Under the pieces are notes generated by a model. The model saw nothing but the letters and a program-made list of their open reading frames with translations. It made no database searches and was not told the DNA's origin. The translations under genes and the position numbers were made by a program. Positions 8,638 to 16,279 of a DNA stretch of 64,000 bases are shown here, piece by piece. Origin of the DNA: Candidatus Devosia phytovorans (GTDB lineage: Bacteria; Pseudomonadota; Alphaproteobacteria; Rhizobiales; Devosiaceae); assembly GCA_029202405.1 (NCBI GenBank), contig CP119312.1, positions 2,051,001 through 2,115,000 of the forward strand, read 5' to 3'. How positions within the stretch are numbered: the stretch's first letter is position 1; each line of letters opens with the position of its first letter.

Positions 8638-9728
8638 GGGGTGGCTTCTCCGGCCTCCTCGGCCTCCAGCGCCTGGCGGGCCTCTTCTGCCTGGGCGGCG
8701 GCTTCGTCGACGATGCGGCGATACTGGGCCACATTGTCCTGATGCTCGGGATAAGTCTCGGCAAAGACATGACCCTCGGCTGGGGTCGCGCCCTTGGCCA
8801 CGAAATAGAGATAGTCGTGGCTGTCCGGATTTGCGACAGCCTTGAGGGCATCGATACCCGGATTGGCGATGGGCGTCGGCGGCAGGCCGTCGATCTGGTA
8901 GGTATTGTAGTCCGTCCGGGCGTCGATTTCGGAGCGGCGCAAACCGCGGCCAAGCGTCGACTGACCCTTGGTGATGCCGTAGATAATGGTGGGATCCGAC
9001 TGCAGGCGCATGCTTTCGCGCAGGCGATTGACGAAGACGGCAGCGACCTGGGGCCGTTCGCTGGCGACGCCGGTTTCCTTCTCGACGATGGAAGCGAGGA
9101 CGACAAGTTGTTCGGGCGTATCGATTGGCAGATCGGCTTGCCGGCTTTCCCAGACGGCAGCCAGTTCGGTGGCCATGGCCGTCTGCATCTTGTCGAGCAC
9201 GGATTGGCGGGTGTCGCCGGGGACGTAGTCATAGCTGCCCGGAAGGATGGATCCTTCGGCAGGAAGCGCAGGTATTTCGCCGACGATGTTGGTGTCGGCA
9301 TTGAGGCGCTGCACGACCTCCCAGGACGTCAGGCCCTCGGGAATCACCAACGCATAACGGATCGGGTTGCCGGTGGTCAGCTCGGTCAGGATATCGGCCA
9401 TGCTGGAGCCGCCGGGGATGCGGAAATCGCCCTGCTTGATGGTACCGGCCGTCTCGGCCACACGGCTGCCGACTTGGAAGATATACTGGTTGGAAATCAG
9501 GCCCTGCTCTTCGAGGCGCGGCGCGATGGAGCTGAGGCCCGAGCCAGCCTCGACGCGGAAGGTGGTTTCAGCGGTGGTGGGACCGTCGCCATAAAACTGG
9601 CTGGCGCCATAGAGCACCACGCCACCGGCGATCAGCAGGCCGAGTACCAGCAGCGACAGCAATCCATTAAGGATATCCAGGAAGCCATTGCGGGAGCGGC
9701 GGCGGCGCCTCTGCTTGCGGTCATTCAT
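8634..9728 (-). CDS. mltG: endolytic murein transglycosylase MltG (YceG)
   Basis: Inner-membrane lytic transglycosylase thought to cleave nascent peptidoglycan strands and set glycan length. A basic N-terminus (RRRRRSR) precedes one membrane anchor (about residues 16-40) and a periplasmic YceG domain. The catalytic-glutamate motif ASIVEKETG is at 212-220. Further family landmarks are LQSDPTIIYG and YNTYQIDGLPPTPIANPG. The C-terminus is an Ala/Glu-rich tail (about 340-364). It lies downstream of fabF in the same direction but separated by a terminator and a 460-base repeat-bearing spacer, so it probably has its own promoter. Confidence 0.94.
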   Translation of the reverse strand: MNDRKQRRRRRSRNGFLDILNGLLSLLVLGLLIAGGVVLYGASQFYGDGPTTAETTFRVEAGSGLSSIAPRLEEQGLISNQYIFQVGSRVAETAGTIKQGDFRIPGGSSMADILTELTTGNPIRYALVIPEGLTSWEVVQRLNADTNIVGEIPALPAEGSILPGSYDYVPGDTRQSVLDKMQTAMATELAAVWESRQADLPIDTPEQLVVLASIVEKETGVASERPQVAAVFVNRLRESMRLQSDPTIIYGITKGQSTLGRGLRRSEIDARTDYNTYQIDGLPPTPIANPGIDALKAVANPDSHDYLYFVAKGATPAEGHVFAETYPEHQDNVAQYRRIVDEAAAQAEEARQALEAEEAGEATP

Positions 9729-9909
9729 CGTGCTGGGTCACCTTCGAGCCCGGGTCAATTTTCCGGGTCTTGTCATCGCTTTGAGTCAGCCTCATGGCCG
9801 GGCGCATTGTTGGCGATGCGTTAACGCAAAAACAAGAGGCATGGCACAGCAGCATGGCTCTATCCACGGATGATGGACCGCCTGCCGCAAAGCTTAGTGC
9901 TCTATCGGC

Positions 9910-9956
9910 CTTCTCCCCTTGAGGGAGAAGGTGCCCGAAGGGCGGATGAGGGGTCA
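9910..9956 (+). repeat. REP-like two-hairpin element, copy A
   Basis: 47 bases identical to copy D at 20509-20555. First hairpin TTCTCCCCTTGAGGGAGAA, then GTGCCC-GAA-GGGC as second hairpin, closing with GGATGAGGGGTC. It pairs with an inverted copy 42 bases downstream. It lies in the 464-base non-coding spacer between mltG and fabF. Confidence 0.85.
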
Positions 9957-9997
9957 TGGAGCAATGGGTCTGCGCCAGCGCATGGGAAGACGCAGGA

Positions 9998-10060
9998 CCC
10001 CTCTCCCGTAAATCCGCTGAACGCGGATTTCCACCCTCTCCCTCAAGGGGCGAGGGTTGC
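9998..10060 (-). repeat. REP-like two-hairpin element, copy B (inverted)
   Basis: Same family as copy A but on the other strand. The CCCTTGAGGGAGA hairpin core is kept, while the second hairpin is a different palindrome, AAATCCGC / GCGGATTT (10011-10018 and 10024-10031). Together A and B fill much of the mltG-fabF spacer; no gene was found there. Confidence 0.75.
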
Positions 10061-10137
10061 TCCCAGTACCGGGCGCCTGCAGTGAACAATTCTTCTCTTG
10101 AGCCGGTATGACATCGCGGTTTTGGAAGAGTGATGGT

Positions 10138-10170
10138 TCAAAAAAAGGCCCGCAGTTGCCTGCGGGCCTT
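10138..10170 (-). terminator. rho-independent terminator of fabF
   Basis: Stem AAGGCCCGCA / TGCGGGCCTT with a 6-base loop and, on the minus strand, a run of seven T residues right after it, 22 bases past the fabF stop. Confidence 0.9.
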
Positions 10171-10192
10171 TGGAATTTCGATGCGGCCAGCC

Positions 10193-11461
10193 TCAGCTGG
10201 CCTTGCGCATCACGAGACTTGCATTGGTGCCGCCAAAGCCGAAGCTGTTGGAGAGCGCCACGTTGATCTCTTTCTTGAAGGCCGTCTTGGGCACAAGATT
10301 GATCTCGGTCTCGACGGAGGGATTGTCGAGGTTGAGCGTGGGCGGGGCAATGCCGTCGCGCATGGCGAGCAGGCAGAAGATGGCTTCCACCGAACCGGCG
10401 GCGCCCAGCAGGTGACCAATGGCCGACTTGGTGGAGCTCATGACGGTCTTGGGAGCGGCGTCGCCCAGAACGCGAGTGACCGCGCCCAGCTCGATCTCGT
10501 CACCAAGCGGCGTCGAAGTACCGTGGGCGTTGATATAGTCGATGTCGGCCGGGGTGATGCCGGCGCGTTTGATCGCCGCGCTCATGGCACGGAAACCGCC
10601 GTCGCCATCGGGCGCGGGCGCCGTGATGTGATAGGCGTCGCCCGAAAGGCCATAACCGATCACTTCGCCATAGATCTTGGCGCCGCGCGCCTTGGCGCGG
10701 TCGTAGTCCTCGAGCACGAGGATGCCGGCGCCCTCGCCCATGACGAAACCGTCGCGGTCCTTGTCATAGGGGCGCGAGGCCGCCTCGGGATTGTCGTTGA
10801 AGCCGGTCGAGAGCGCGCGGGCGGCCGAGAAGCCGGCCAGCGAGATGCGGTTGACGCAGCCTTCGGCGCCGCCGGCGATCATCACGTCGGCATCGCCCAG
10901 GGCAATGAGACGGGCGGCATCGCCAATGGCATGGGCGCCGGTAGAGCAGGCAGTGACCACGGAATGGTTGGGGCCCTTAAAGCCGTAGCGGATCGACACA
11001 TGGCCGGAGGCCAGGTTGATCAGACGGCCGGGAATGAAGAAGGGGCTGATGCGGCGCGGGCCCTTTTCGTGCAGCGTGATGGAGGCATCATAGATGCCGC
11101 CAAGGCCACCGATGCCCGAACCGATCAGAACGCCGGTGCGCTCCTGGTCTTCGAGGCTCTTGGGCTCGACGCCCGCATCCTGGACAGCCTGGGTCGCGGC
11201 AGCCATCGCGTAAACGATGAAGTCGTCGACCTTGCGCTGTTCCTTGCTTTCCATCCACTCATCGGGATTGTACTTGCCGTCGGCGTAGTCGCCGAGCGGC
11301 AAGCGATGAGCGATCTGGCAGGCGAGATCATCGACCTGGAAATCATCGATGCGCTTGGCACCACTTTTACCGGCCAGAAGATTGGCCCAGGTGGCTTCAA
11401 CTCCGCAGCCGAGAGGGGTTACAAGGCCCAGCCCGGTTACGACAACGCGGCGTAATTCCAT
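10193..11461 (-). CDS. fabF: beta-ketoacyl-ACP synthase II (FabF)
   Basis: Condenses malonyl-ACP with acyl-ACP in type II fatty-acid elongation. Active-site Cys172 lies in VVTACSTGAHA, with His313 (NAHGTSTPLGD) and His350 (KSAIGHLLGA) completing the Cys-His-His triad; spacing agrees with FabF enzymes. Length is 422 residues. The start MELRRVVVTGLGLVTPLG is typical. It lies 21 bases behind acpP in the same direction, so the two are co-transcribed, and it ends at a strong terminator. Confidence 0.96.
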   Translation of the reverse strand: MELRRVVVTGLGLVTPLGCGVEATWANLLAGKSGAKRIDDFQVDDLACQIAHRLPLGDYADGKYNPDEWMESKEQRKVDDFIVYAMAAATQAVQDAGVEPKSLEDQERTGVLIGSGIGGLGGIYDASITLHEKGPRRISPFFIPGRLINLASGHVSIRYGFKGPNHSVVTACSTGAHAIGDAARLIALGDADVMIAGGAEGCVNRISLAGFSAARALSTGFNDNPEAASRPYDKDRDGFVMGEGAGILVLEDYDRAKARGAKIYGEVIGYGLSGDAYHITAPAPDGDGGFRAMSAAIKRAGITPADIDYINAHGTSTPLGDEIELGAVTRVLGDAAPKTVMSSTKSAIGHLLGAAGSVEAIFCLLAMRDGIAPPTLNLDNPSVETEINLVPKTAFKKEINVALSNSFGFGGTNASLVMRKAS

Positions 11462-11482
11462 ATCAATGTATCCTGGCGGCTA

Positions 11483-11719
11483 TTAGCCGACAGCCTTGGT
11501 GAGGAAGGAGACGGCATCGCCGAAAGTCTGGATCGACTCGGCAGCGTCATCAGGGATCTCAACCGAGAATTCTTCTTCGAACGCCATCACCAGTTCGACC
11601 TGGTCGAGGGAGTCTGCACCCAGATCGTCGATGAAGCTGGCCTTCTCGACAACCTTCTCGGCATCCACATTGAGGTGTTCCACAACGATCTTGCGGACCC
11701 GATCAGCGACATCGCTCAT
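11483..11719 (-). CDS. acpP: acyl carrier protein
   Basis: Small acidic carrier (78 residues) of growing acyl chains in fatty-acid synthesis. The phosphopantetheine attachment serine is Ser37 in GADSLDQVELVMAFEEEF. A GGAAG ribosome binding site precedes the ATG. It sits between fabG (238 bases upstream) and fabF (21 bases downstream). The spacer before it is the likely site of its own strong promoter, though no convincing -35/-10 pair was identified. Confidence 0.97.
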   Translation of the reverse strand: MSDVADRVRKIVVEHLNVDAEKVVEKASFIDDLGADSLDQVELVMAFEEEFSVEIPDDAAESIQTFGDAVSFLTKAVG

Positions 11720-11957
11720 ATTAGACTTCCTTTTTCGAAATCGAGGTTTCGTTTCGCTTCTTATTGGCGGAGTGCCAAATCTTCAAGCGCCGTGTTGGCT
11801 GACCGCGGCAATGTAGGCGTGCTTTTCAGCGCCTGCAAGGCGGCCAGAACATGGCGCGACGGCGGCGATTAGCACAGGAAATGCCACTATCAGAAGTCGG
11901 TTCCCCGGTTTTCAACGGGAATCCGGCCATTTAGCGGCGTTTCCTGCGCTTTTCGCC

Positions 11958-12695
11958 TTAAATCATGGCCATGCCGCCGTTGATGTTGAGCGTGTGGCCG
12001 GTGATGTAACCGGCTGCGTCGCTCGCCAGAAAAACCGTAGCGGCGGCAATTTCTTCGGCCGTGCCGAGGCGTCCGGCGGGCACGGAGGAAAGGATCGACT
12101 CGCGCTGCTTGTCATTGAGCTCGTCGGTCATGGCCGAGGCAATGAAGCCGGGCGCGATGGAATTGACGGTGATGCCGCGGCTCGCCACTTCGTGGGCCAG
12201 CGCCTTGTTCATGCCGATCAGGCCGGCCTTGGAGGCAGCGTAATTGCCCTGCCCCGGATTGCCCATGACGCCGACGACCGAGGAAATGCCGATGATGCGG
12301 CCGAAGCGCTGCTTCATCATGCCACGAAGGACGGCGCGATTGAGGTGGAAGGCGGCGGTGAGATTGACCGCGATGACCTCGTCCCACTCTTCGTCCTTCA
12401 TGCGCATGAAGAGATTGTCGCGCGTCATGCCGGCATTGTTGACCAGGATATCGAGGCCGCCCATGGCGGCTTCGGCGGCGGGAACGAGCTTGTCGACTTC
12501 ATCGAGCTTGCTGAGGTTGGCGGGGAGAATCGGGCAGTCCTTGCCGATTTCCTTCTGCGTGTCTTCCAGCGCACCAACGCGGGTGCCGGAGAGGGCGACG
12601 GTGGCGCCGGCTGCTGCCAGGGCCTTGGCGATTTCGCGCCCGATGCCGCCGCTGGCGCCAGTGACCAGAGCGCGTTTGCCAGTCAGATCAAACAT
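11958..12695 (-). CDS. fabG: 3-oxoacyl-ACP reductase FabG
   Basis: NADPH-dependent reduction of 3-oxoacyl-ACP in fatty-acid elongation. Classical SDR with cofactor loop TGASGGIGR (12-20), NNAG (87-90), catalytic serine region ISSVVG (137-142) and YAASK (152-156). Length 245 residues and the C-terminal GHTLNINGGMAMI are typical for FabG. It follows fabD by 55 bases in the same direction. Context with fabD, acpP and fabF separates it from generic SDRs. Confidence 0.96.
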   Translation of the reverse strand: MFDLTGKRALVTGASGGIGREIAKALAAAGATVALSGTRVGALEDTQKEIGKDCPILPANLSKLDEVDKLVPAAEAAMGGLDILVNNAGMTRDNLFMRMKDEEWDEVIAVNLTAAFHLNRAVLRGMMKQRFGRIIGISSVVGVMGNPGQGNYAASKAGLIGMNKALAHEVASRGITVNSIAPGFIASAMTDELNDKQRESILSSVPAGRLGTAEEIAAATVFLASDAAGYITGHTLNINGGMAMI

Positions 12696-12750
12696 TTAGT
12701 CCTCCCCAATGGAGATTGTGATTCAAGCTCTTGATGGCTTGAGTCAGGAG

Positions 12751-13701
12751 TTAGGCGGTAAGTTCAGCGACGAAGGCGTCGATATCAGCGGGCGTGCCAA
12801 CGGCGGTCGCCACGGCTTCGGCATTGATGCGTTTGGCAAGGCCGGTGAGCACCTTGCCGGTGCCCAGTTCTGCCAAATGGGTCACCCCACCGGCACCGGT
12901 GAGCCAGGCGACGCTTTCGGTCCAGCGCACGACGCCGGTGACCTGTTCCACCAGGCGCTGGCGGATGTCGGCTGGATCGCTGATCGGCGTCGCCAGCACA
13001 TTGGCGACCAGCGGCACGACGGGTGCGTTCATGGTGACTTCGCCCAGAGCCTGCGCCATGGCATCGGCTGCCGGCTGCATCAGCGAGCAGTGGAAGGGAG
13101 CGGAAACAGGCAGCAGCAGTGCGCGCTTGGCACCCTTGGTCTTGGCAATCTCGACGGCGCGCTCGACGGCAGCGGTAGCGCCGGAGACGACGACCTGGCC
13201 GGGGGCATTGTCATTGGCGACATCGCAGACATCGCCCTGTGCCGCTTCGGAGGCGACTTCTTTGGCGGTATCGAGATCGAGGCCCAGCAGGGCCGCCATG
13301 GCACCATGCCCGACTGGCACGGCCTTCTGCATCGCTTGGCCACGCGTCTTGAGCAGGCGAGCCGTATCGGCCAGAGAGAAAGTGCCTGCGGCGGCGAGCG
13401 CGGAATACTCGCCCAGCGAGTGACCGGCGACATAGGCAGCGTGGTCAGCCAGCTTGACACCCTTGCTCTCAAGCACGCGGATCACCGCAAGGCTCACCGC
13501 CATCAGGGCCGGCTGGGCGTTTTCGGTGAGGCGCAGGATGTCATCAGGGCCTTCGAACATGATGGCCGAGAGGCGCTGACCCAGGGCCTCGTCGACCTCC
13601 TGGAAGACGGCGCGGGCCTCGGGATAGGCCGCAGCCAGTTCCTTGCCCATGCCGACGGCCTGGCTACCCTGCCCCGGAAAGGTGATTGCGCGCTTGGTCA
13701 T
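12751..13701 (-). CDS. fabD: malonyl-CoA:ACP transacylase FabD
   Basis: Transfers malonyl groups from CoA to ACP. The serine nucleophile is Ser95 in GHSLGEYSALAA; FPGQGSQAVGMGK (8-20) forms the oxyanion side. Length is 316 residues. The start at 13701 is backed by GAGGGCGAGAC just upstream and by homology to MTKRAITFPGQGSQ; an in-frame upstream extension is probably non-coding. It is the first gene of the minus-strand fatty-acid cluster and is divergent from the vapBC pair. Confidence 0.96.
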   Translation of the reverse strand: MTKRAITFPGQGSQAVGMGKELAAAYPEARAVFQEVDEALGQRLSAIMFEGPDDILRLTENAQPALMAVSLAVIRVLESKGVKLADHAAYVAGHSLGEYSALAAAGTFSLADTARLLKTRGQAMQKAVPVGHGAMAALLGLDLDTAKEVASEAAQGDVCDVANDNAPGQVVVSGATAAVERAVEIAKTKGAKRALLLPVSAPFHCSLMQPAADAMAQALGEVTMNAPVVPLVANVLATPISDPADIRQRLVEQVTGVVRWTESVAWLTGAGGVTHLAELGTGKVLTGLAKRINAEAVATAVGTPADIDAFVAELTA

Positions 13702-13860
13702 GTCTCGCCCTCGGTTTTGCATCAGTGTGACAATCCGCAAGGGGAGTGTCCAGTTGCGCGGCGTTTGACGGGAGTGTGCGGCGGAGTCAAGGCGGACGGG
13801 GCGCTCCGTTGAATATGAAGGCATCTAGTGCGATATTTGATGTGGAAGATGGAGGTCGAA

Positions 13861-14058
13861 ATGAAGACCACAGTTACGATCGATGCGGAGCTGGTTGCGG
13901 ACGCCAAGAAAATAACTGGCATTTCCGAGACCGGCCTGCTGATCGAGGAGGCTCTTCAGTCTCTACTCAGAGAGGAAGCAGCGCGCAGCCTGATCGAGAT
14001 GGGTGGGACAATGCCACAGCTTGAGGACATTCCACGCAGCAGGCAAGACATTGAATGA
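13861..14058 (+). CDS. vapB: VapB-type antitoxin
   Basis: 65-residue protein. MKTTVTIDAELVADAKKITG resembles the N-terminal strand-helix of VapB antitoxins that bind operator DNA; GISETGLLIEEALQSLL fits the following helix. The acidic/proline C-terminus (EMGGTMPQLEDIPRSR) would wrap the toxin. The ATG is preceded by a strong GGAGGTCGAA site. Its stop overlaps the toxin start (ATGA), the usual toxin-antitoxin coupling. It probably autoregulates the pair. Confidence 0.85.
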   Translation: MKTTVTIDAELVADAKKITGISETGLLIEEALQSLLREEAARSLIEMGGTMPQLEDIPRSRQDIE

Positions 14059-14414
14059 TCCTGGCTGACACGTCGATTTGGATAGACCATTTTCGCGTGA
14101 CTAATCTTGCTGTTGTTCGAGCAATCAGGGAGAGGACGCTGGTCATCCACCCCTATGTTATCGGTGAACTTGCGCTTGGCAGTCTCAAATCACGCGACCA
14201 GACCATTGCTCGACTGAGCCGCTTTCACCATCTGCCGAAAGTGCCTCATGACGATATTCTGAAGATGATCGAAACGCTTTCGCTTTACGGTCGCGGGCTC
14301 GGATATGTGGATGTGCACCTGCTTGCCTCCTGTATCGCCACAGCTAACTGCAAGCTCCTCACCCGAGATCGACGCCTCCGCGAGACGGCTGAACAGCTTG
14401 GCATCGCTGTTTGA
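14055..14414 (+). CDS. vapC: VapC-type PIN-domain ribonuclease toxin
   Basis: 119-residue PIN domain. The acidic metal-binding residues are all visible: Asp5 (ILADTSIWID), Glu38 (VIGELALG), Asp86 (GYVDVHLLAS) and Asp105 (LLTRDRRL). VapC toxins typically cleave tRNA or rRNA when antitoxin is lost. All catalytic residues being present argues for an active toxin. The pair sits as an insertion between fabD and rpsF. Confidence 0.92.
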   Translation: MILADTSIWIDHFRVTNLAVVRAIRERTLVIHPYVIGELALGSLKSRDQTIARLSRFHHLPKVPHDDILKMIETLSLYGRGLGYVDVHLLASCIATANCKLLTRDRRLRETAEQLGIAV

Positions 14415-14432
14415 GTCCTGACTCCATAACTC

Positions 14433-14461
14433 TTGCCAATCCGCCCCCTTTCCCCTATAGC
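14433..14461 (+). promoter_or_regulatory. candidate promoter of the rpsF operon
   Basis: TTGCCA (14433-14438), a 17-base spacer and TATAGC (14456-14461) give a reasonable sigma-70-like promoter about 190 bases before rpsF, leaving room for a long leader where ribosomal protein autoregulation could act. Confidence 0.45.
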
Positions 14462-14649
14462 CGCCCCAGCAATTCGTTTGGCCGGGGGCTGAACGGAGGG
14501 TTTTTCGTTTGAGAGAACGAGAAATAGGGCATTCGCCCGGCCTCCCGTGTTCCCGCTCTTTGCAAGACTGCTTTGATGCCCTTTCCGGCTTCAAGGAGGC
14601 TCCGCGCCAGACGTTGCTCAGGTTTAAAACCACGAAGGAAGGCGCATCC

Positions 14650-15066
14650 ATGGCCCTTTACGAACATATCTACCTGGCTCGCCAGGACGTTTCCCAGCAG
14701 CAGGTCGAAGAGCTGACCACTGCCCTGACCGAAATCCTGTCTTCGGGCGGCGGCAAGGTCACCAAGAACGAATATTGGGGCCTCAAGGGTCTCTCCTACC
14801 GCATCCGCAAGAACCGCAAGGCGCACTACACCCTGCTCAACATCGAAGCAGCGCCCGCAGCTGTTGCCGAGATGGAACGCCAGATGCGCATCAACGAAGA
14901 CATCCTTCGTTTCATGACCGTCCGCGTGGACGAACTGGAAGAAGGCCCATCGGCCATGATGCAGAAGCGCGATCGTGACGATCGTGATGGCGAACGCGGT
15001 GGTCGTCCCGACCGCGGCGGTGATCGTGGTGGCTTCGGCGGCGAACGCCGTCCGCGCCGTTTCTAA
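14650..15066 (+). CDS. rpsF: 30S ribosomal protein S6
   Basis: S6 of the central domain of the 30S subunit, partner of S18. MALYEHIYLARQDVSQQQVE and GGKVTKNEYWGLKGLSYRI are characteristic. Length is 138 residues, with a C-terminal Arg/Gly/Asp-rich tail (about 112-138: DRDDRDGERGGRPDRGGDRG) as in other rhizobial S6 proteins. GGAAGG precedes the ATG; an upstream in-frame extension is unlikely. It heads the rpsF-rpsR-rplI cluster, 18 bases before rpsR. Confidence 0.97.
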   Translation: MALYEHIYLARQDVSQQQVEELTTALTEILSSGGGKVTKNEYWGLKGLSYRIRKNRKAHYTLLNIEAAPAAVAEMERQMRINEDILRFMTVRVDELEEGPSAMMQKRDRDDRDGERGGRPDRGGDRGGFGGERRPRRF

Positions 15067-15084
15067 TTGAAGGACTGACACGCT

Positions 15085-15339
15085 ATGGCAATCAAAGACC
15101 TTACCACCGCCCAGGCCCGCCGTCCGTTCCAGCGTCGCCGCAAGACCTGCCCGTTCTCGGGCGAAGGCGCACCAAAGATCGACTACAAGGACGTCCGTCT
15201 GCTGTCGCGCTACGTTTCCGAGCGCGGCAAGATCGTCCCGAGCCGCATCACCGCCGTTTCGGCCAAGAAGCAGCGCGAACTGGCCCAGGCCATCAAGCGT
15301 GCCCGCTTCATCGGCATCATGCCGTATGCCGTCCAGTAA
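15085..15339 (+). CDS. rpsR: 30S ribosomal protein S18
   Basis: 84-residue S18, binds 16S rRNA with S6. RRPFQRRRKTCPFSG and DYKDVRLLSRYVSERGKI are signature stretches, as is the C-terminal RARFIGIMPYAV. Only one cysteine remains of the zinc-type set, so this is a zinc-independent form. It follows rpsF by 18 bases. Confidence 0.98.
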   Translation: MAIKDLTTAQARRPFQRRRKTCPFSGEGAPKIDYKDVRLLSRYVSERGKIVPSRITAVSAKKQRELAQAIKRARFIGIMPYAVQ

Positions 15340-15365
15340 GTTCGCTGGGCTGGCGATCTAGCGGC

Positions 15366-15426
15366 GGTTCGCTGCGCTTCCGGTGCTCACGTACTTATGT
15401 ACGCTCCGCTCCGGTTCTCGCGAACC
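15366..15426. repeat. long imperfect palindrome in the rpsR-rplI spacer
   Basis: Outer arms GGTTCGC (15366-15372) and GCGAACC (15420-15426) and an inner GTAC-ttat-GTAC loop (15391-15402) bracket partly complementary GC-rich arms. It fills part of a 239-base spacer without a convincing gene. It looks like a dispersed intergenic palindrome or an RNA structure affecting rplI expression. Confidence 0.5.
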
Positions 15427-15578
15427 ACCACTATCTCATCCAGCCCAACGTCTTCCTGTTTGGCCTACTGCCCCAACAGGCAGTGGGCCTCGTGCCTGTC
15501 AGGGGCACACCGCTGGGGTTCTGGATGGTCCGGGGCTCCTAACCGTCCACGAGACGGGACAGCCAAAGGATTATTGAA

Positions 15579-16151
15579 ATGAAGGTTATTCTCCTCGAGC
15601 GTATCGGCCGCACCGGCTCGATCGGCGACGAAGTTTCGGTCAAGGACGGGTTCGCCCGTAACTTCCTGCTGCCGCAGGGCAAGGCGCTCCGCGCCACCGA
15701 AGCCAACCGCAAGAAGTTCGAAGCCGAGCGCGCTCACATCGAGAAGCGCAATGACGACCGCAAGAATGCCGCTGCCGGCATTGCCGAAGGTCTCAACGGC
15801 CGTGAAGTCGTCATCATCCGCCAGGCCGGCGAAACCGGCCAGCTCTACGGTTCGGTCGCTTCGCGCGACGTCGTGGAAGCCCTGGCTGCCGATGGCTTCA
15901 CCATCCAGCGTTCGCAGGTCGACCTCGCCGATCCGATCAAGTCGGTTGGCGTGCACACCGTTGCGCTGAACCTGCATGCCGAAGTTGCCGTGTCGATCAC
16001 GGTCAACGTCGCCCGCTCGACCGACGAAGCTGCCCGCCAGTCGGCTGGTGAAGACGTCACCGTCACCGTCTATGAAGACGACGAGAATGGCGATTTCGCA
16101 GCCGGCCAGAAAGACGCGCAGCAGGACGACCGTTTCGACGACGAGCTCTAG
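15579..16151 (+). CDS. rplI: 50S ribosomal protein L9
   Basis: L9 binds 23S rRNA near the L1 stalk and helps keep reading frame. MKVILLERIGRTGSIGDEVSVKDGFARNFL-type N-terminal domain (1-50), a central helix (50-80) and a C-terminal domain (85-150) are present. A 35-residue acidic tail (YEDDENGDFAAGQ...) extends it to 190 residues, as in other Hyphomicrobiales. An AAAGGATTATTGAA ribosome binding region precedes it, and a terminator follows. Confidence 0.97.
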   Translation: MKVILLERIGRTGSIGDEVSVKDGFARNFLLPQGKALRATEANRKKFEAERAHIEKRNDDRKNAAAGIAEGLNGREVVIIRQAGETGQLYGSVASRDVVEALAADGFTIQRSQVDLADPIKSVGVHTVALNLHAEVAVSITVNVARSTDEAARQSAGEDVTVTVYEDDENGDFAAGQKDAQQDDRFDDEL

Positions 16152-16172
16152 TCTCCTCGCGCATGACAAACA

Positions 16173-16203
16173 AAAAGGCCGGGCCCAGCGCCCGGCCTTT
16201 TTG
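16173..16203 (+). terminator. terminator after rplI
   Basis: AAGGCCGGG / CCCGGCCTT stem with a short loop and a TTTTTGTTT tail, 22 bases after the rplI stop. It ends the rpsF-rpsR-rplI unit. Confidence 0.9.
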
Positions 16204-16279
16204 TTTGCCTGAGCGGTCACGTTTCCGTCACAGCCCTCGCCTCTATTTCCAGTCATTGCCGGATTTGGAGAATTGTTCT

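Noticed and set aside
9729..10192. Small coding genes in the mltG-fabF spacer
   Set aside because: Open frames there consist of the REP-like repeats and lack ribosome sites.
10130..11455. 441-codon open frame on the plus strand opposite fabF
   Set aside because: Shadow of fabF, which has its complete active site on the minus strand.
15383..15577. 64-codon open frame between rpsR and rplI
   Set aside because: No ribosome site, protein-unlike composition, and it overlaps a palindromic element.
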